Shown: positions 37,026-48,431 of the stretch, in pieces
Position numbering within the stretch: position 1 is the first letter of the stretch
Layout: each line of letters opens with the position of its first letter
Origin: Hyaloscypha bicolor E
Taxonomy: Eukaryota > Ascomycota > Leotiomycetes > Helotiales > Hyaloscyphaceae
Direction of reading: 5' to 3'
Assembly (NCBI RefSeq): GCF_002865645.1
Contig: NW_020194558.1
Span: forward strand, 620,001 to 684,000
DNA length: 64,000 bases
The notes under the pieces: model-generated
What the model was told of the DNA's origin: nothing
The model's database searches: none
The model's input: only the letters and a program-made list of their open reading frames with translations
Program-made: the position numbers and the translations under genes

Positions 37026-40000
37026 TCAGTTCTTTGGGGAGCTGGTTTTTGTTAGTCTTACTTTTCGATTTTGGATAGCAGTTGAGTTCTGGCTTACGTT
37101 GGTGAGAATTGAGGACTAGTAGGAGAGTATGAAGGAGATGTTGGAGAGTACTTCGGAGACGTGACGGCTCCTTGGTATTGAGGGCTCGTCGGAGAGAAGT
37201 TCGGACTGCTTGGGCTGTAGACAGGACTGGTTGGGGATAGTCCAGAGCCTGGAGACACCTTGGTCCCAGCGAAATTAGGCGAAGATGGACTATAGTTGGG
37301 GGAGGTTGGAGAGTAGCTGGGTGACGTTGGAGAGTATGAAGGACTGGACGGCGAAACATGCAGATTTGGAGATGTCGGAGAGTAGTTGGGAGATGTGGGA
37401 GAGTATGATGGAGACGTGGGCGACACGAATGACGGCGACGTCGGGCTATAAGCCGGTGAGGTCGGCGTGAAAGCCGGGCTGACAGGCGAGAATCTGGGAG
37501 ATGCAGAATATCCAGGGCTGGCACCACCCATGAGCGGGGAAGTTGGGCTGTAGCCAGGAGATGTTGGGGAGAATCCTGGAGAAACTGGGCTTGTGCTGAA
37601 AGGTGAGGAAGGAGAGTATCCAGCACCACCGGGGCTCCGTGCAGCGCTGTAGGGACTCATGCTGTTGTTGTATCCTCCGTCGGCATACACAGTTGCAAAT
37701 CCAGCAGGAGTGGCGCCGCCGCCGGTTTGCATAGGTGAGAATGCAGAATAAGGGTCTGGAGTACCCATGTACCCATCAGCAAGAGGAGATGCAGAGTCAT
37801 AAGGCGTAGCAGCGCCGCCATCAGCGCCCTTAACAGACAGACCATGCATTAGACCCATTCTGCTGTTGTCAGAGATGACCGTCTCGAGCATCTTCGGATC
37901 AAGAAGAACATCGAGCTCGCCAGTTCCCATAGGTGCCAGTTGACCAAGCATGACGTTTTCAGAGATACCGCGACAATCATCAAGTTCACCCACGGCGGCG
38001 GCCTCAAGAAGAATCTCAACAGTCTCTTCGAAAGAACATCTCATCAGGGCACCGGTATCGGCACGATTGATACCGTGACGGGTGATAGCCATCAAATGAC
38101 CACGAGAAGTCATGACATCAACCAGGAGGGCGAGATGTCGATGATTGACGTAGGAACCATCAAACGCCAACACCTGTGTCAACTCTCGCATCAGTGCAGA
38201 ACGAGTTGCCTCGATACCAAAGACCTCAAAGACCTGGATGAAGTGATTGGAATAAGTGCGGGTCGTGTCCACACCAGGGACGGTCAAGACGGCGGCAAGA
38301 GCGGTACCAGTTGTATCGAGATACCATTCGTCGCAACGATCATCACCCTTCTTGGCGAGCAATGACCCGTCAGGAAGAGTTACAAGCTTGCTCTCCATGT
38401 TCAAGAAAGCACGCTCGATGCCAGGAACACCGCGAAGAGTCAATGTATCGAGGATATGAGCCTCGAGACGTTTGAGCATGATGTCTTCCTCAATCTCATC
38501 ATCATCGTACTTGGAATCGCTTTGCTTGATCATGCGAATACGGATGACTTGCTCCTCAGCATTGTTATCACTAAAGATAACGGCCAAATCCTTAGGGTAA
38601 TTCTCCTTGATCTTACTCGCAACATCCTCAACCTTCAGTCCCTTATCCAACATCTTCTGGCGATCGAGGATCAGCCGAAGTAGCCATCTGGATTGGTTCT
38701 CGATTTCAGTCGATTCCTCTGGAATGATGAAGTAAGACTCGACCATATCCACATCGTCCGCGATACTTGTTTCCATGATGTCAGGATCGTGATAGATTTC
38801 GGTAGCATGAGTGACGGAGCGCAAATTGGTGTGTTCAACCTCACTACGCAACAACTTTGCAGTCTCCTGGGTCGCATTCTCAGACTCTTGGTACACGACC
38901 ATAGAGGGTGTCTTGATATTCGTAGCGACATTCAGAATTTCCTTGAGACGAGGAACACCCAAAGTGACGTTCTTAGACGACACACCAGCAAAATGGAAGG
39001 TGTTCAGGGTCATTTGGGTAGCTGGTTCTCCAATAGACTGCGCAGCGAGAACACCAACCATCTCACCGGGGTTGACCAGTGCTCTAGTGAAACGACTCTC
39101 AAGCTCTCCAAGAACGTGGGCAAAGGCAAGCTTATTAAGACGCATACCAAGGGCGACACGCTTGTAGGCAAGGCGAGATCGTAATTGTGCCTTGATCAGC
39201 AGGGTAGCGTTATACTGTGCCTCTACAGACAATGAATCATCTCCTCGGACGATGACCATTCGCTCAAGAAGTGCTTTAACCTGAGGGATGACTTCGGCTG
39301 GATGAAGATCGCTTCGCTGTGCATCATCAACGTGGAAAAGTCTCTTCGCAGTATCGATGATTCGGACAACGTTCAAAGGAAGCTGCATCATCTCATCGTC
39401 CTTCTTTTTGACATTGACATCGCGGAGCATTACGCGATCAGCCTTGAGCTGCTCCCACTCCTCATCCAAGAGCTGTTGCACTCCGAGATCGCCAGCAAGC
39501 TCGTTTGCGTGTTCCAGAAGATCAGAAGATATGGGGTTCTTCTCGTCCATAACGTCCAGGCGGTAACGATCCTCGAACTTGGCGTCGCTCAGGTTGATGG
39601 AATCTACCTTCTGCTTCTCGATGAAGACACCATCAAGTCCATCTTCACCATAGACGAATTGAACAATGTCTCCAAGTGAGTTACGGACTGTACCATCGTA
39701 CTTTGCCATTACATCTTCGAGTGCCTTGACAAGACGACGTTGAATGTAGCCTGTCTCGGCAGTCTTGACAGCAGTATCGATAAGACCTTCACGGCCAGCC
39801 ATGGCGTGGAAGAAGAACTCGGTGGGCGTGAGACCCCGAAGATATGAGTTCTCAACGAATCCACGAGACTCGGGAGAGTAATCATCCTTGGTGAAATGAG
39901 GCAGGGTTCGGTACTTAAAGCCGAAAGGAATACGCTTTCCTTCGACTGACTGTTGACCGACCAACGCAGTCATTTGGGAAATATTAATCGTGGAACCCTT

Positions 40001-42355
40001 GGATCCAGATCGCGCCATGGTGACAGCGTTGTTGAGATCCTTCAAGCTGGCCTCAGTTCTGGTACCCGCCTTGTCACGGGCGGTGTTCAAAGCCTTGGAG
40101 ACTAGAGATTCGAAAGTCTCACGGACATTCATACCCGGAAGCGACTCAAGCGTGTTAGCGGTTGCTTTCTGTGTAAGATCAGCGACCTCCTGCTTCTGAA
40201 GATTGATAGCCTCCTCAATCTTCGCAATCGTCCCCTTGTCTGGTATCGTATCACCAATACCAATACTGAAGCCATTGTGCAGAAGCCAGTAGTTGACAAC
40301 GCGTTGACAGCCATTGAAGAATGCCATAGCAGCAGCTGGACCCTGCTCATTGAAGACGATGTGAACGATACCACCCCCAGTAGCTCCAACGTTCTTCTTT
40401 GCCAGGAGGCCAAACATAAGCTCGCCCTGATCAATAAGAAGACCGTCATCATTCAGAGGCGCGTCTTCTCGGTTGTCATTGGCCATATGGAGGTTGACGA
40501 TCTTCGGAATGATCATGCTGATAACTTGCTTGCCGGTCCATCTGGGACGTGGCTTCAAGATGGCTGGTTGCGGAATAATGCCATCCCAGTCAGGGACCCA
40601 CAGCAGAATGTTCATGAGAAGATCCTTCGTAATGAATGTATCTCGGCGGCAAAGCTTGTAAACACCAGCGAGAGTATCTTGAACAATGCCCATAAGTGGA
40701 CCGTTTCGTTGGGGCGAAACGATGTTCAATGGAACCATGCAAAGCTGCATAACCTCAGCTCGAGTCTCCTCGGTCTGGGGAACGTGCAAGTTCATCTCAT
40801 CGCCGTCGAAATCGGCGTTGTATGGAGAAGTAACAGACAGGTTCAGTCGGAAGGTCGAGTATGGCATGACTTTCACTCTGTGACCCATCATGGACTCCTT
40901 GTGCAAGGAAGGTTGACGATTGAAGATGATAAAGTCTCCATCAACAATGTGTCTCTCGACCTTCCATCCATATTCCAGAGAGATAGCACCTGCACGCTTG
41001 TGATGTCGCAAATCAATTCGAGTGCCATCGGATCGAATGACGTACTTGGCACCGGGATGCTCATTTGGCCCGTTCTGGACAAGTTGATGCAGCTTTCCGA
41101 TGTTGTACGGGGTGACAGTTTCGGGGTAGGTGAGAGTTCGTGCAATACTGCGGGGAACTCCAACTTCATCCAGAGACAAGTTGGGATCACCAGTAATGAC
41201 CGTACGTGCCGAAAAGTCGACACGCTTTCCCATCAAGTTACCACGAAGACGACCCTCCTTGCCCTTTAGACGAGCGCGAATGGACTTGACAGGTCTGCCA
41301 GACTTCTGCAAAGCTTGAGGCTGACCAGCGATATCGTTGTCCATGTAAGTAGCAACGTGGTATTGCAGCAGATTCTCGAAATCCGCCAAAATATGCGCGG
41401 GGGAGCCTTCCTGTTGAGCTTGTCGAACGTTGCCATTTGCACGAATGATATCACCAAGCTTGTACGTCAAATCATCCTCTCCTCGCATGCCTTGACCCGT
41501 ACCATCCATCGAAATACTCGGCCGAACAGGTGGAGGAGGAACTGGAAGAACAGTGATGATCATCCACTCGGGTCGCGCATAATCGGTGCTCAGGCCGAGG
41601 TCCCCAATTTCAGACGTTGAAATGCTTCGAAAGACATTCAAAGCCATCTCTGCAGTGATTTGTTTCTTCTCGGCCGTTGCGCCATCATTGTCTTCATCCT
41701 TTGGAACCTTCCATGTACCCCAGAGCTGCAAAGCCTGCTGGCGCACTTCGGGTTGAGTATTGCCACATCCACCATGCGCGCGCTTTGCGGCCTCCTTCGG
41801 ATCCTCATTGAAACCATCGTCATTCGCAGCCACATCGCTATCACAGATCATCTTGGGCTTGCAAAGTCGCCAGATCGTATCGAACCTACGCTTCGGGTCT
41901 CGAATCGAAACGGCTGCCTTGTACGCTGGATTACTCTGAGATTGTGATGTTAGCACAAAGGAACAAGTACGCTACCCACACTACGTGGGAGAACTGACCC
42001 TGTCTAGCTTGACTCTGCCACAGTTGTGACAGACGATCTCCAGCAGCTTCTTAGTCTTCTTAAGAAAGCCGGGGTGAAAGACAGGCTTCGCCAACTCGAT
42101 GTGGCCGAAGTGACCAGGACACTCAGACATATTCTGATCGCAGGTAGCACACTTGAACTGCCGATCGATGGAGCCCAGGCGCGGGTCGTTCAATCCTCCA
42201 TCCCGAGGCTTCAGCTTGCTCTCGTCCATCGTCTCAGGATATAGGATGTGAGCAACACTCATGTTCTTGATCTCCTCCGGCGATAGAAGCCCGAACTGGA
42301 TCTCTTGGATTGTACGCAGCGGCGCATCGCTGTGCGCGAAGTTGAGGTTCGCCAT
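37026..42355 (-). CDS. RPB1: RNA polymerase II largest subunit Rpb1
   Basis: Three exons (42,355-41,999, 41,935-37,098 and 37,041-37,026) encode 1,736 residues. Rpb1 forms the catalytic core of nuclear RNA polymerase II. The N-terminus has the zinc site C69-x2-C72-x6-C79-x2-H82 and Cys109/Cys112 of a second one. Downstream are the [20 protein letters not shown] segment, the catalytic [15 protein letters not shown] with its metal-binding aspartates, the bridge-helix region ([20 protein letters not shown]), the trigger-loop region ([19 protein letters not shown]) and a C-terminal domain of roughly 20 mostly degenerate heptads of YSPTSPS type. Intron 1 (63 bp) splits LDR/SNPAY with donor GTCAGT. 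The last intron (56 bp, donor GTAAGC, branch CTAAC, acceptor CAG) falls inside the last heptad and restores FSPTSPKN before the stop. Without splicing the frame would stop at 37,094 after FSPT. The gene is intact in contrast to many neighbours. Confidence 0.97.
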
Positions 42356-44106
42356 GATGACGGTTGATGAGTCCTAAGGTGAACTCGGGCGCGGGGGGCG
42401 AGGGATTATGGGGAGACGACACGACGCGCGCGGTGGTCTCAAGGGAGTCGCAGAGGGCTAAAGGACTCGAAGCTCGATGGGACAGGCAGAGCGACTCGAT
42501 GCGCGGGATGCAAAAGAGCGTAGTTGTCGCGATGGCGCTGATGGCAGCCCAGGGCGAAGGCCCGATGGCAAACCTTCAGTTCTCTGACCGCGAGATCTCC
42601 AGCGATGCGACGGGGACGGCGTAAAGAGTGTAGTGACTTTCTTTCTCGTGGGAAAGAACTTCAGAGAGGAATGCACGATGTCTGACGCGCGATTCCGGCG
42701 AGTTGGGGGTGATGGTGTTGATGGATGATTGTTTGGGCTCAAGGCGACTCCGAAGTTCTTTCTTCAACTGCGCTTGCGGCTGAGAATAATGGCTAGCCGG
42801 AAGTGGACTAGCTTAAGGCTGCCCTGATTCGCTCGCGTAATTTGGGCTTAGTTTGTCAGTGGCGTGCGTTTGGGAAAATCTGACATTTGACTCATACGGT
42901 GAATAGGGGTGGAACATATGCACAACGATTCGCTGAGGCTTCTCGATAGGCAGGCAGCCCAGCTGGCCTGCAGGAAAAGGGGGGAGGATTCTCAAAGTCA
43001 CATGACGTAGCATCAGGAGTGTACCCACCTTAAGGTAAGGTATGGTTCATTTGCTCTCCCATCCCTTTCAAGAACGTTCAAGGCTCTCTGTGGTAGGTTA
43101 TCGAAATAGTTGATGATGAAATTTGAGACAAGGCGGACAAGATCTACAAGAACACGTGTGAATACATTCAGAGAAAGGGAGAAGGGTTCTTAAGGTCACA
43201 TGACAGAACGTCACGAGTCTGATCTGTCTGCTCTTCCCTTTGGAGGTTGATGAGGCCCTCTGCCACGGCAAATTGGTATCTTGGACTATTTCAATATCGT
43301 AAAGTCAGTCAAGATATACGGAGACCGATGTACTGAATTCACATGGGGCGCCAGTCGACATTGACTAGGTGCAATCTGATCTCCATCGGGCTGAAATTTC
43401 TGAGGATATTTCTCGTTTTTTGTCCCTCTGCATATTTTGTCCAAAGACTTTGGATTCGAAAATACCTGTTTGGGTGGTGCTAGGATGTATCGGCTTGAGT
43501 CCAAGCCTATTTCCTGTCACAACATTGAACATTGTAAAGATTGACGTGTGCAGAATCTCTATTATTTATTTGTTATCTGCTCTCGAGCTATCTAAAGTCT
43601 CATAATCATGTAAATAATACCTACCCCAACGTGGACATAAAAAGCGGTACTCGTTGCATTGTCCCGGGTCCAGATGGAAATTTCGATACTTCATCTCCAA
43701 ATGCACCCTTGAGTTATGTTAAGATGACATTAAAAGTCAAGTCAAATTCCTTATTAGCCTCAAATCTTTTGAACTTTGCTACCCTCTCACTGGGATAAAG
43801 CTCTAGCCTAGCTTTAGACTTGACATTGAAACCACAGTAGCCTTTTTTTCTTGTCTGCCGTGAAATGCTCTAGATTCTTCCGATGAGAATCTCAACTTTC
43901 TATTGGTGTGGGAGACGAATGCGAACTGAATCGATTTTCGATAAGCGAAAGCGAGTCGATGCATTCGGCTATTGGAAGCTACTATGGGACAGGGGCAGGC
44001 TTAAATGCGACACAAACACAGTCAGCTTTTACATTTAATAAGCTGCGTCCGCTTTCGAACCTTTGACAAGAGCCATCCTCAATACCTATACCTCTACAAC
44101 TACAAG
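42356..44106. promoter_or_regulatory. Divergent intergenic region between RPB1 and the P450 gene
   Basis: About 1.75 kb lies between two divergently transcribed genes and should hold both promoters. It has no supported gene. Two similar blocks, 42,982-43,020 and 43,180-43,219, share the core TCACATGAC (42,998 and 43,196) and a flanking CTCAAAG/CTTAAGG and TCAGGAGT/TCACGAGT. They could be duplicated transcription-factor sites. An identity for the factor cannot be given. Confidence 0.5.
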
Positions 44107-45892
44107 ATGCTTACGAAGGAAATGTTGTCACCATACCTGCCAGTTAATTGGTCATGGCTGCTACTTACCGCCGTCGTAGCTTATTCGTCCTTTTGGATAC
44201 TGAAATTCATCCAGCATCGACGTTCCTATCACAACCTTGTAAGTTTGAAAGAACCAATCGCCCTTCTTTAAAGCTATCTATTTACCAATTCCTACAGCCT
44301 ACGCCACCCCATAGCCTACTTTATGGAAATATACCCCAACTGCTAGAGGCGAGGAAGAAATTCCCTCCAGACATGCATCCTCTAGCATATTTCACTTCCA
44401 TCGCGCAAACCTACAACATGCGGGGCCTGTTCTACTTAGACACATACCCCATCGCAGAACTAATAGTGGTCATCATCGACCCCGACGTAGCAAAGCAAAT
44501 CCAAACATCGCCCAAAACGTTCACTCGACATCCAGAGGCTCTCCGGTTTTTAAAAGATGTGCTCGGCGCCAAGGGGATCTTCTTCGCACTTGGAGAGACC
44601 TGGTCTCGGACTCGAGGCTGGTTCAAACCAGCTTTCTCGATGTCCCATCTCTTAACCTTGGTACCAGGGGGCATACTCGAGGAGACATTGGTGTTCAAGG
44701 AAATTCTTACCGAGCTCTCAGCTTCCAAGCGGAAATTCCGCATGTTTGATCTCCTGCAGCGCCTCACATTTGACCTTATTGGACGGACAGTAGCCGATGT
44801 CAGGACCAGGTCTCAGACGGAATACTCTGCTGTTCAGGTTTGGCACAGCAATGCCATTCGTGCGGTCCCCGATAAAGGCAATTCGATTTGGAAGCGGCTT
44901 GCGAAGACTATTATATTCTATTGGAGCATAAGAAATCTAGATAAACATCTGTTAAAGATGATCAGGGACAAGTACAAAAATGGGCGGGAGAATGATAGGG
45001 ATATGAGTATTTTAGACTTGGCATTGAGGGGATATTCACGAGATAAAGGAACGCTTGATGACGGCAACATGGCAAGAGTCGATTTGGATCCCGAGTTCAT
45101 GGAAATCGCTCTTGATAAGTAAGAGTCTTCCGTTTCCTGAATCTAGTGCTTCACCCTGCTGATTCTGGTCTAATTCGCAGCGCAAAGACTTTCTACGCTG
45201 CAGGGGCTGACTCAACACCCTACGTCCTCGGAGTGAGAACCTCTTCTTTCTTTTCACCTACCCCAATATCACTTACAACCATCCACAGTACATTTACTAC
45301 CACCTCACCAAAAACCCCAAAATCCTCTCACGCGTTCGCGCAGAGCACAACCAGGTATCTGGCAACCACATCGAGACAACACTCTCCAATATCAAAGCTA
45401 AACCCCACCTCCTAAACGACCTTCCTTTCACCCAGGCCATCCTCAAAGAAAGCCTCCGCCTCCACCACATCGGCGCCATTCCCCGAAAAGCAGTCCCCGG
45501 CAGCACCGCCACTTTCGAAGGCCGTACCTACCCCATCGACCACCACATGCTCCTCATTCTCGGGGGGTGCCATCCAGCGCGATCCTCGCTATTTCTCCTC
45601 CCCGAACACCTTCGATCCAGATCGCTTCCTACGACCAGATTTCCACCCAGATTCGAAGTCGGCATATATGCCATTCGAGAAAGGGCCCAGAGATTGTATC
45701 GGCCAGCAACTGGCTCTATTAGAGATGAAAATTGTGCTTGTTTTGACGCTGAGGTACTTTGATTTCGAGACTGTGTATGCAAAGGATGCGGTGAAGGTGG
45801 ATGGGTGGGGTGATGAGGCGTATGTTATGAAACCGCTGTCTGGCAAGCCGAAGGATTTTCTTCCTATGCGGGTGAAGTTGAGGGAAGCATAA
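44107..45892 (+). pseudogene. Cytochrome P450 monooxygenase with a single frameshift
   Basis: Four exons: 44,107-44,238, 44,298-45,118, 45,181-45,232 and 45,289-45,892. Introns are 59, 62 and 56 bp. With one G removed the product would have 535 residues, normal for a microsomal fungal P450. An N-terminal anchor (LLLTAVVAYSSFWILKF) is followed by the WSRTRGWFKPAF C-helix, the I-helix AAGADST (about residue 326), the K-helix ExxR in KESLRLH (389-392), FDPDRF and the haem loop FEKGPRDCIGQ with Cys471. The run of six G at 45,562-45,567 shifts the frame, so the encoded protein ends at about 45,762 without the haem cysteine. One extra base could be a true mutation or an assembly error, because everything else is conserved. 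I cannot name the substrate. The sequence looks like fungal P450s of secondary metabolism. Start 44,107 is preferred over the in-frame ATG at 44,005 because it places the membrane anchor at the N-terminus. Confidence 0.87.
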
Positions 45893-46038
45893 GTAGTGGT
45901 ATTCATATCTTTCATTTATTAAACGTCAGCCAGAAACTTCTGTGACTCTTGGGCTTTTTATACGTCCAGACAATATTTCTTAGGGTGCACTCATTATTCG
46001 TCCATCGCCCACACATCCTCACAGGCAGCATCTCCATC

Positions 46039-48067
46039 CTACCTCATCGTCACAACCTCTTCCGCACTCGTCGGATGAATCGCCACAGTAGCATCGAAAT
46101 CATTCTTCGTCGCCCCCATCTTAATTGCAACCGCAAAACCCTGCAACATCTCACCCACACCCAGTCCAATCAAATGCAGACCCACGACCCTCTCCTCCGT
46201 CCCCTCACACACAATCTTAAACTCCGTCGGGTTCCTCTTCTTCTCCTCTTCTGGAAACGGAACATAAAACATGTTCGTGAATTTTGTATGATAGACTTTG
46301 ATGTTGGAGGTGCCGAATTTGGAGATGGCCTGGGGTTCGGTGAGTCCAATGGTTCCGACTTCTGGATGGGCGAAGACGACGGTTGGGATATTTTCGTAGG
46401 GGAGGTAGGAGTGTGAGAGGTGTGGGGGGCCGAAGAGGCGGTTAGAGAGGTGACGGCCTGCTGCTATTGCAACTGTTCATTATCAGCAAGGATATCCGGG
46501 AGATTGAGGGATATTGCTCACCAGGAGTCAACTCCAACTGTCCCGTCACATCCCCCAAAGCATAAATGCCCTCCACACTGGTATTCTGAAACTTGTCTAC
46601 AACCACATACCCCTTCCCATCTGTCTTGACCCCTACCATCTCAAGCTCCAAACTCGCAATCTCAGGACTCCGTCCCACAGCCCAAAGCAACTCATTAACC
46701 TCCATGCTTTCCCCACCGTTCATTACCAACCTCAACACCTTCTCCCCTCCCTCCACACTAACCTTCTCAACCCTCTCAAACTCCTTATACCCTCTATGAA
46801 TCTTAACCCCGACACTCTCATACCTCGCAGTCATCGTCTCGGAAATCGTCGGGTCGAAAGACCTTAGAAACTTGTCTCCTCGGATAAACATATGAACTTC
46901 AACGCCGATAGCATTCAGCATCCCCGCCATCTCAACAGCAATATACCCCGCTCCCACAATCGCAATCTTCTTCGGCAGTTTCTCCAGTGCAAAGAAGCCC
47001 TCATTCGTGATCCCCAACTCCGCCCCTTCAATCCCAGGAACAATCGGGTATCCGCCCGTAGCAATACAAATATGTTCCGCTTTAAACGTCTTCTCCCCAC
47101 TCCCATCTTCGAGGGAGACGGAAAGGGTTTTTGGGGAGACGAATTGGGCGGTTCCATGCACGAGCGTGATTCCTTCTCGCGACCAGTTGGATTCATAGGC
47201 TCGATTTAAAGAGAGGATATTAGCGTCGCGCTTGGCTTTGAAGGAGGCAAAATCGAAGGGGATGTTGGCCGGAGTGGCGAAGCCATAGTGTGTTGAGTCG
47301 CGCAGGGCTTCGGCCATGGAGGCGAAGTTCCACGTTATTTTCTTGGGGACGCAGCTTGGGGATGTTAGATGATGAAAACTGAAGCGACGACGAACGATTG
47401 AGAGAATCGAAGACAATGCTTGGGAAGAGACAAGTGGAGATCAGGAACCAATTCAGTCCAGACGAAACCCACTCCAATACCCAAGCAAGCGATGCGAAGT
47501 TTAACCCTCCGCCCCCCCCCCCCCCCAAAAGTTTCCCGCGCACAAGAAAGATTTTTCAAGCAGAAACCAATTTCCCCCAAGTCATGGGGCACGTGTGAAA
47601 GATCGGTCACTTGGTCAAGCTCTCTGCACCCCTGACGCACTTCCGCTCCGCCTCTTCAGAAACAAGAAAGCAAACCCACCCAACATTAACGCAACACCCC
47701 CCACTAATACCATTCTCAATCAGCAACGTCTTCTTGCCATACCAACCAGCCGCTCTTCTTGCCTACCTCTCTCACATATCAGCACTGACCCCAATCTCAA
47801 GAGGGCTGCTCTCCCACAGGGGCTGGGAGAAGATAAATCCGAGGAGAAAAGAAGTAGACTTACGGTCCCCGAACCACCACTTCCGCCTCCAATAACAATA
47901 TACTCAAACTCCTCTGGCTCTGTTGAGATCGGCGCCATCGTGTTTAAGCCTCTTTGTCTCACTGTCCTGGATGTTAATCTTATGTTTGCATGTGAGAATT
48001 CCGCAACCGCACGACGAGGCTGGAAATGAAAAGACAAGAGAAGCAAACGAGAAACGGAACGTCGCAT
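46039..48067 (-). CDS. GLR1: Glutathione reductase (NADPH)
   Basis: The enzyme reduces glutathione disulphide with NADPH and keeps cytosol and mitochondria reduced. Exons of the short form are 47,938-47,864, 47,762-47,680, 47,354-46,522 and 46,472-46,039, giving 474 residues. The FAD site is [10 protein letters not shown], the redox-active disulphide is C49-VNVG-C54 in [13 protein letters not shown], the NADPH-binding motif is [11 protein letters not shown] and the C-terminal catalytic His463/Glu468 are in HPTSAEE. An in-frame ATG at 48,067 adds 43 residues ([13 protein letters not shown]...), Arg-rich without acids near its start, like a mitochondrial presequence. Yeast Glr1 is dual-targeted from two start codons, so the same is likely here, although a 5'-UTR intron ending before 47,938 is an alternative. 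Intron 2 is unusually long (325 bp) and holds a C15 run. The gene converges with the P450 gene (147 bp between stops). Confidence 0.95.
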
Positions 48068-48431
48068 ACCTATGGACGACCCTCGAAAACGATGGAGTTG
48101 ATGTAGGCGGCTGGTTGATGAGAGTGCAGGATTCCATTGGAGGGGTTGAGTAAGCAGCCCGCAGGATGCGCCAATGGGGAACAAGGTCGTGATGAGAAAT
48201 CACCACATGCTTTGACCGCCTGGTAATCAATAGTTATACGGGTACATGTTCTGAATGGAGAAAGCGGTACCAGTTTCCATTTTGAGCATTGGGGGCACCA
48301 GGAGGTACATCAGCCTCTATTTCACTGAACCCCTTGTTTTGGTAGAACGCCAAGTCCTGCTGATGAACACCCAACTCCATGCAATGCAAAAAGATTCAAG
48401 GGAGCGCAGAGAATTGGGGAGAAAGAAGAGA

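Noticed and set aside
36997..37629. 210-residue open frame on the minus strand overlapping the RPB1 CTD
   Set aside because: It is the shifted frame of the heptad repeats, which stays open because of their regular codon pattern. RPB1 occupies the region.
40277..41269. 330-codon open frame on the plus strand
   Set aside because: It is antisense to the conserved core of RPB1 and has no independent motif.
44005..44106. Upstream in-frame ATG of the P450 gene
   Set aside because: Starting at 44,107 puts the membrane anchor directly at the N-terminus, as in microsomal P450s.
46892..47209. Plus-strand open frames over GLR1
   Set aside because: They are antisense shadows of the GLR1 coding region.
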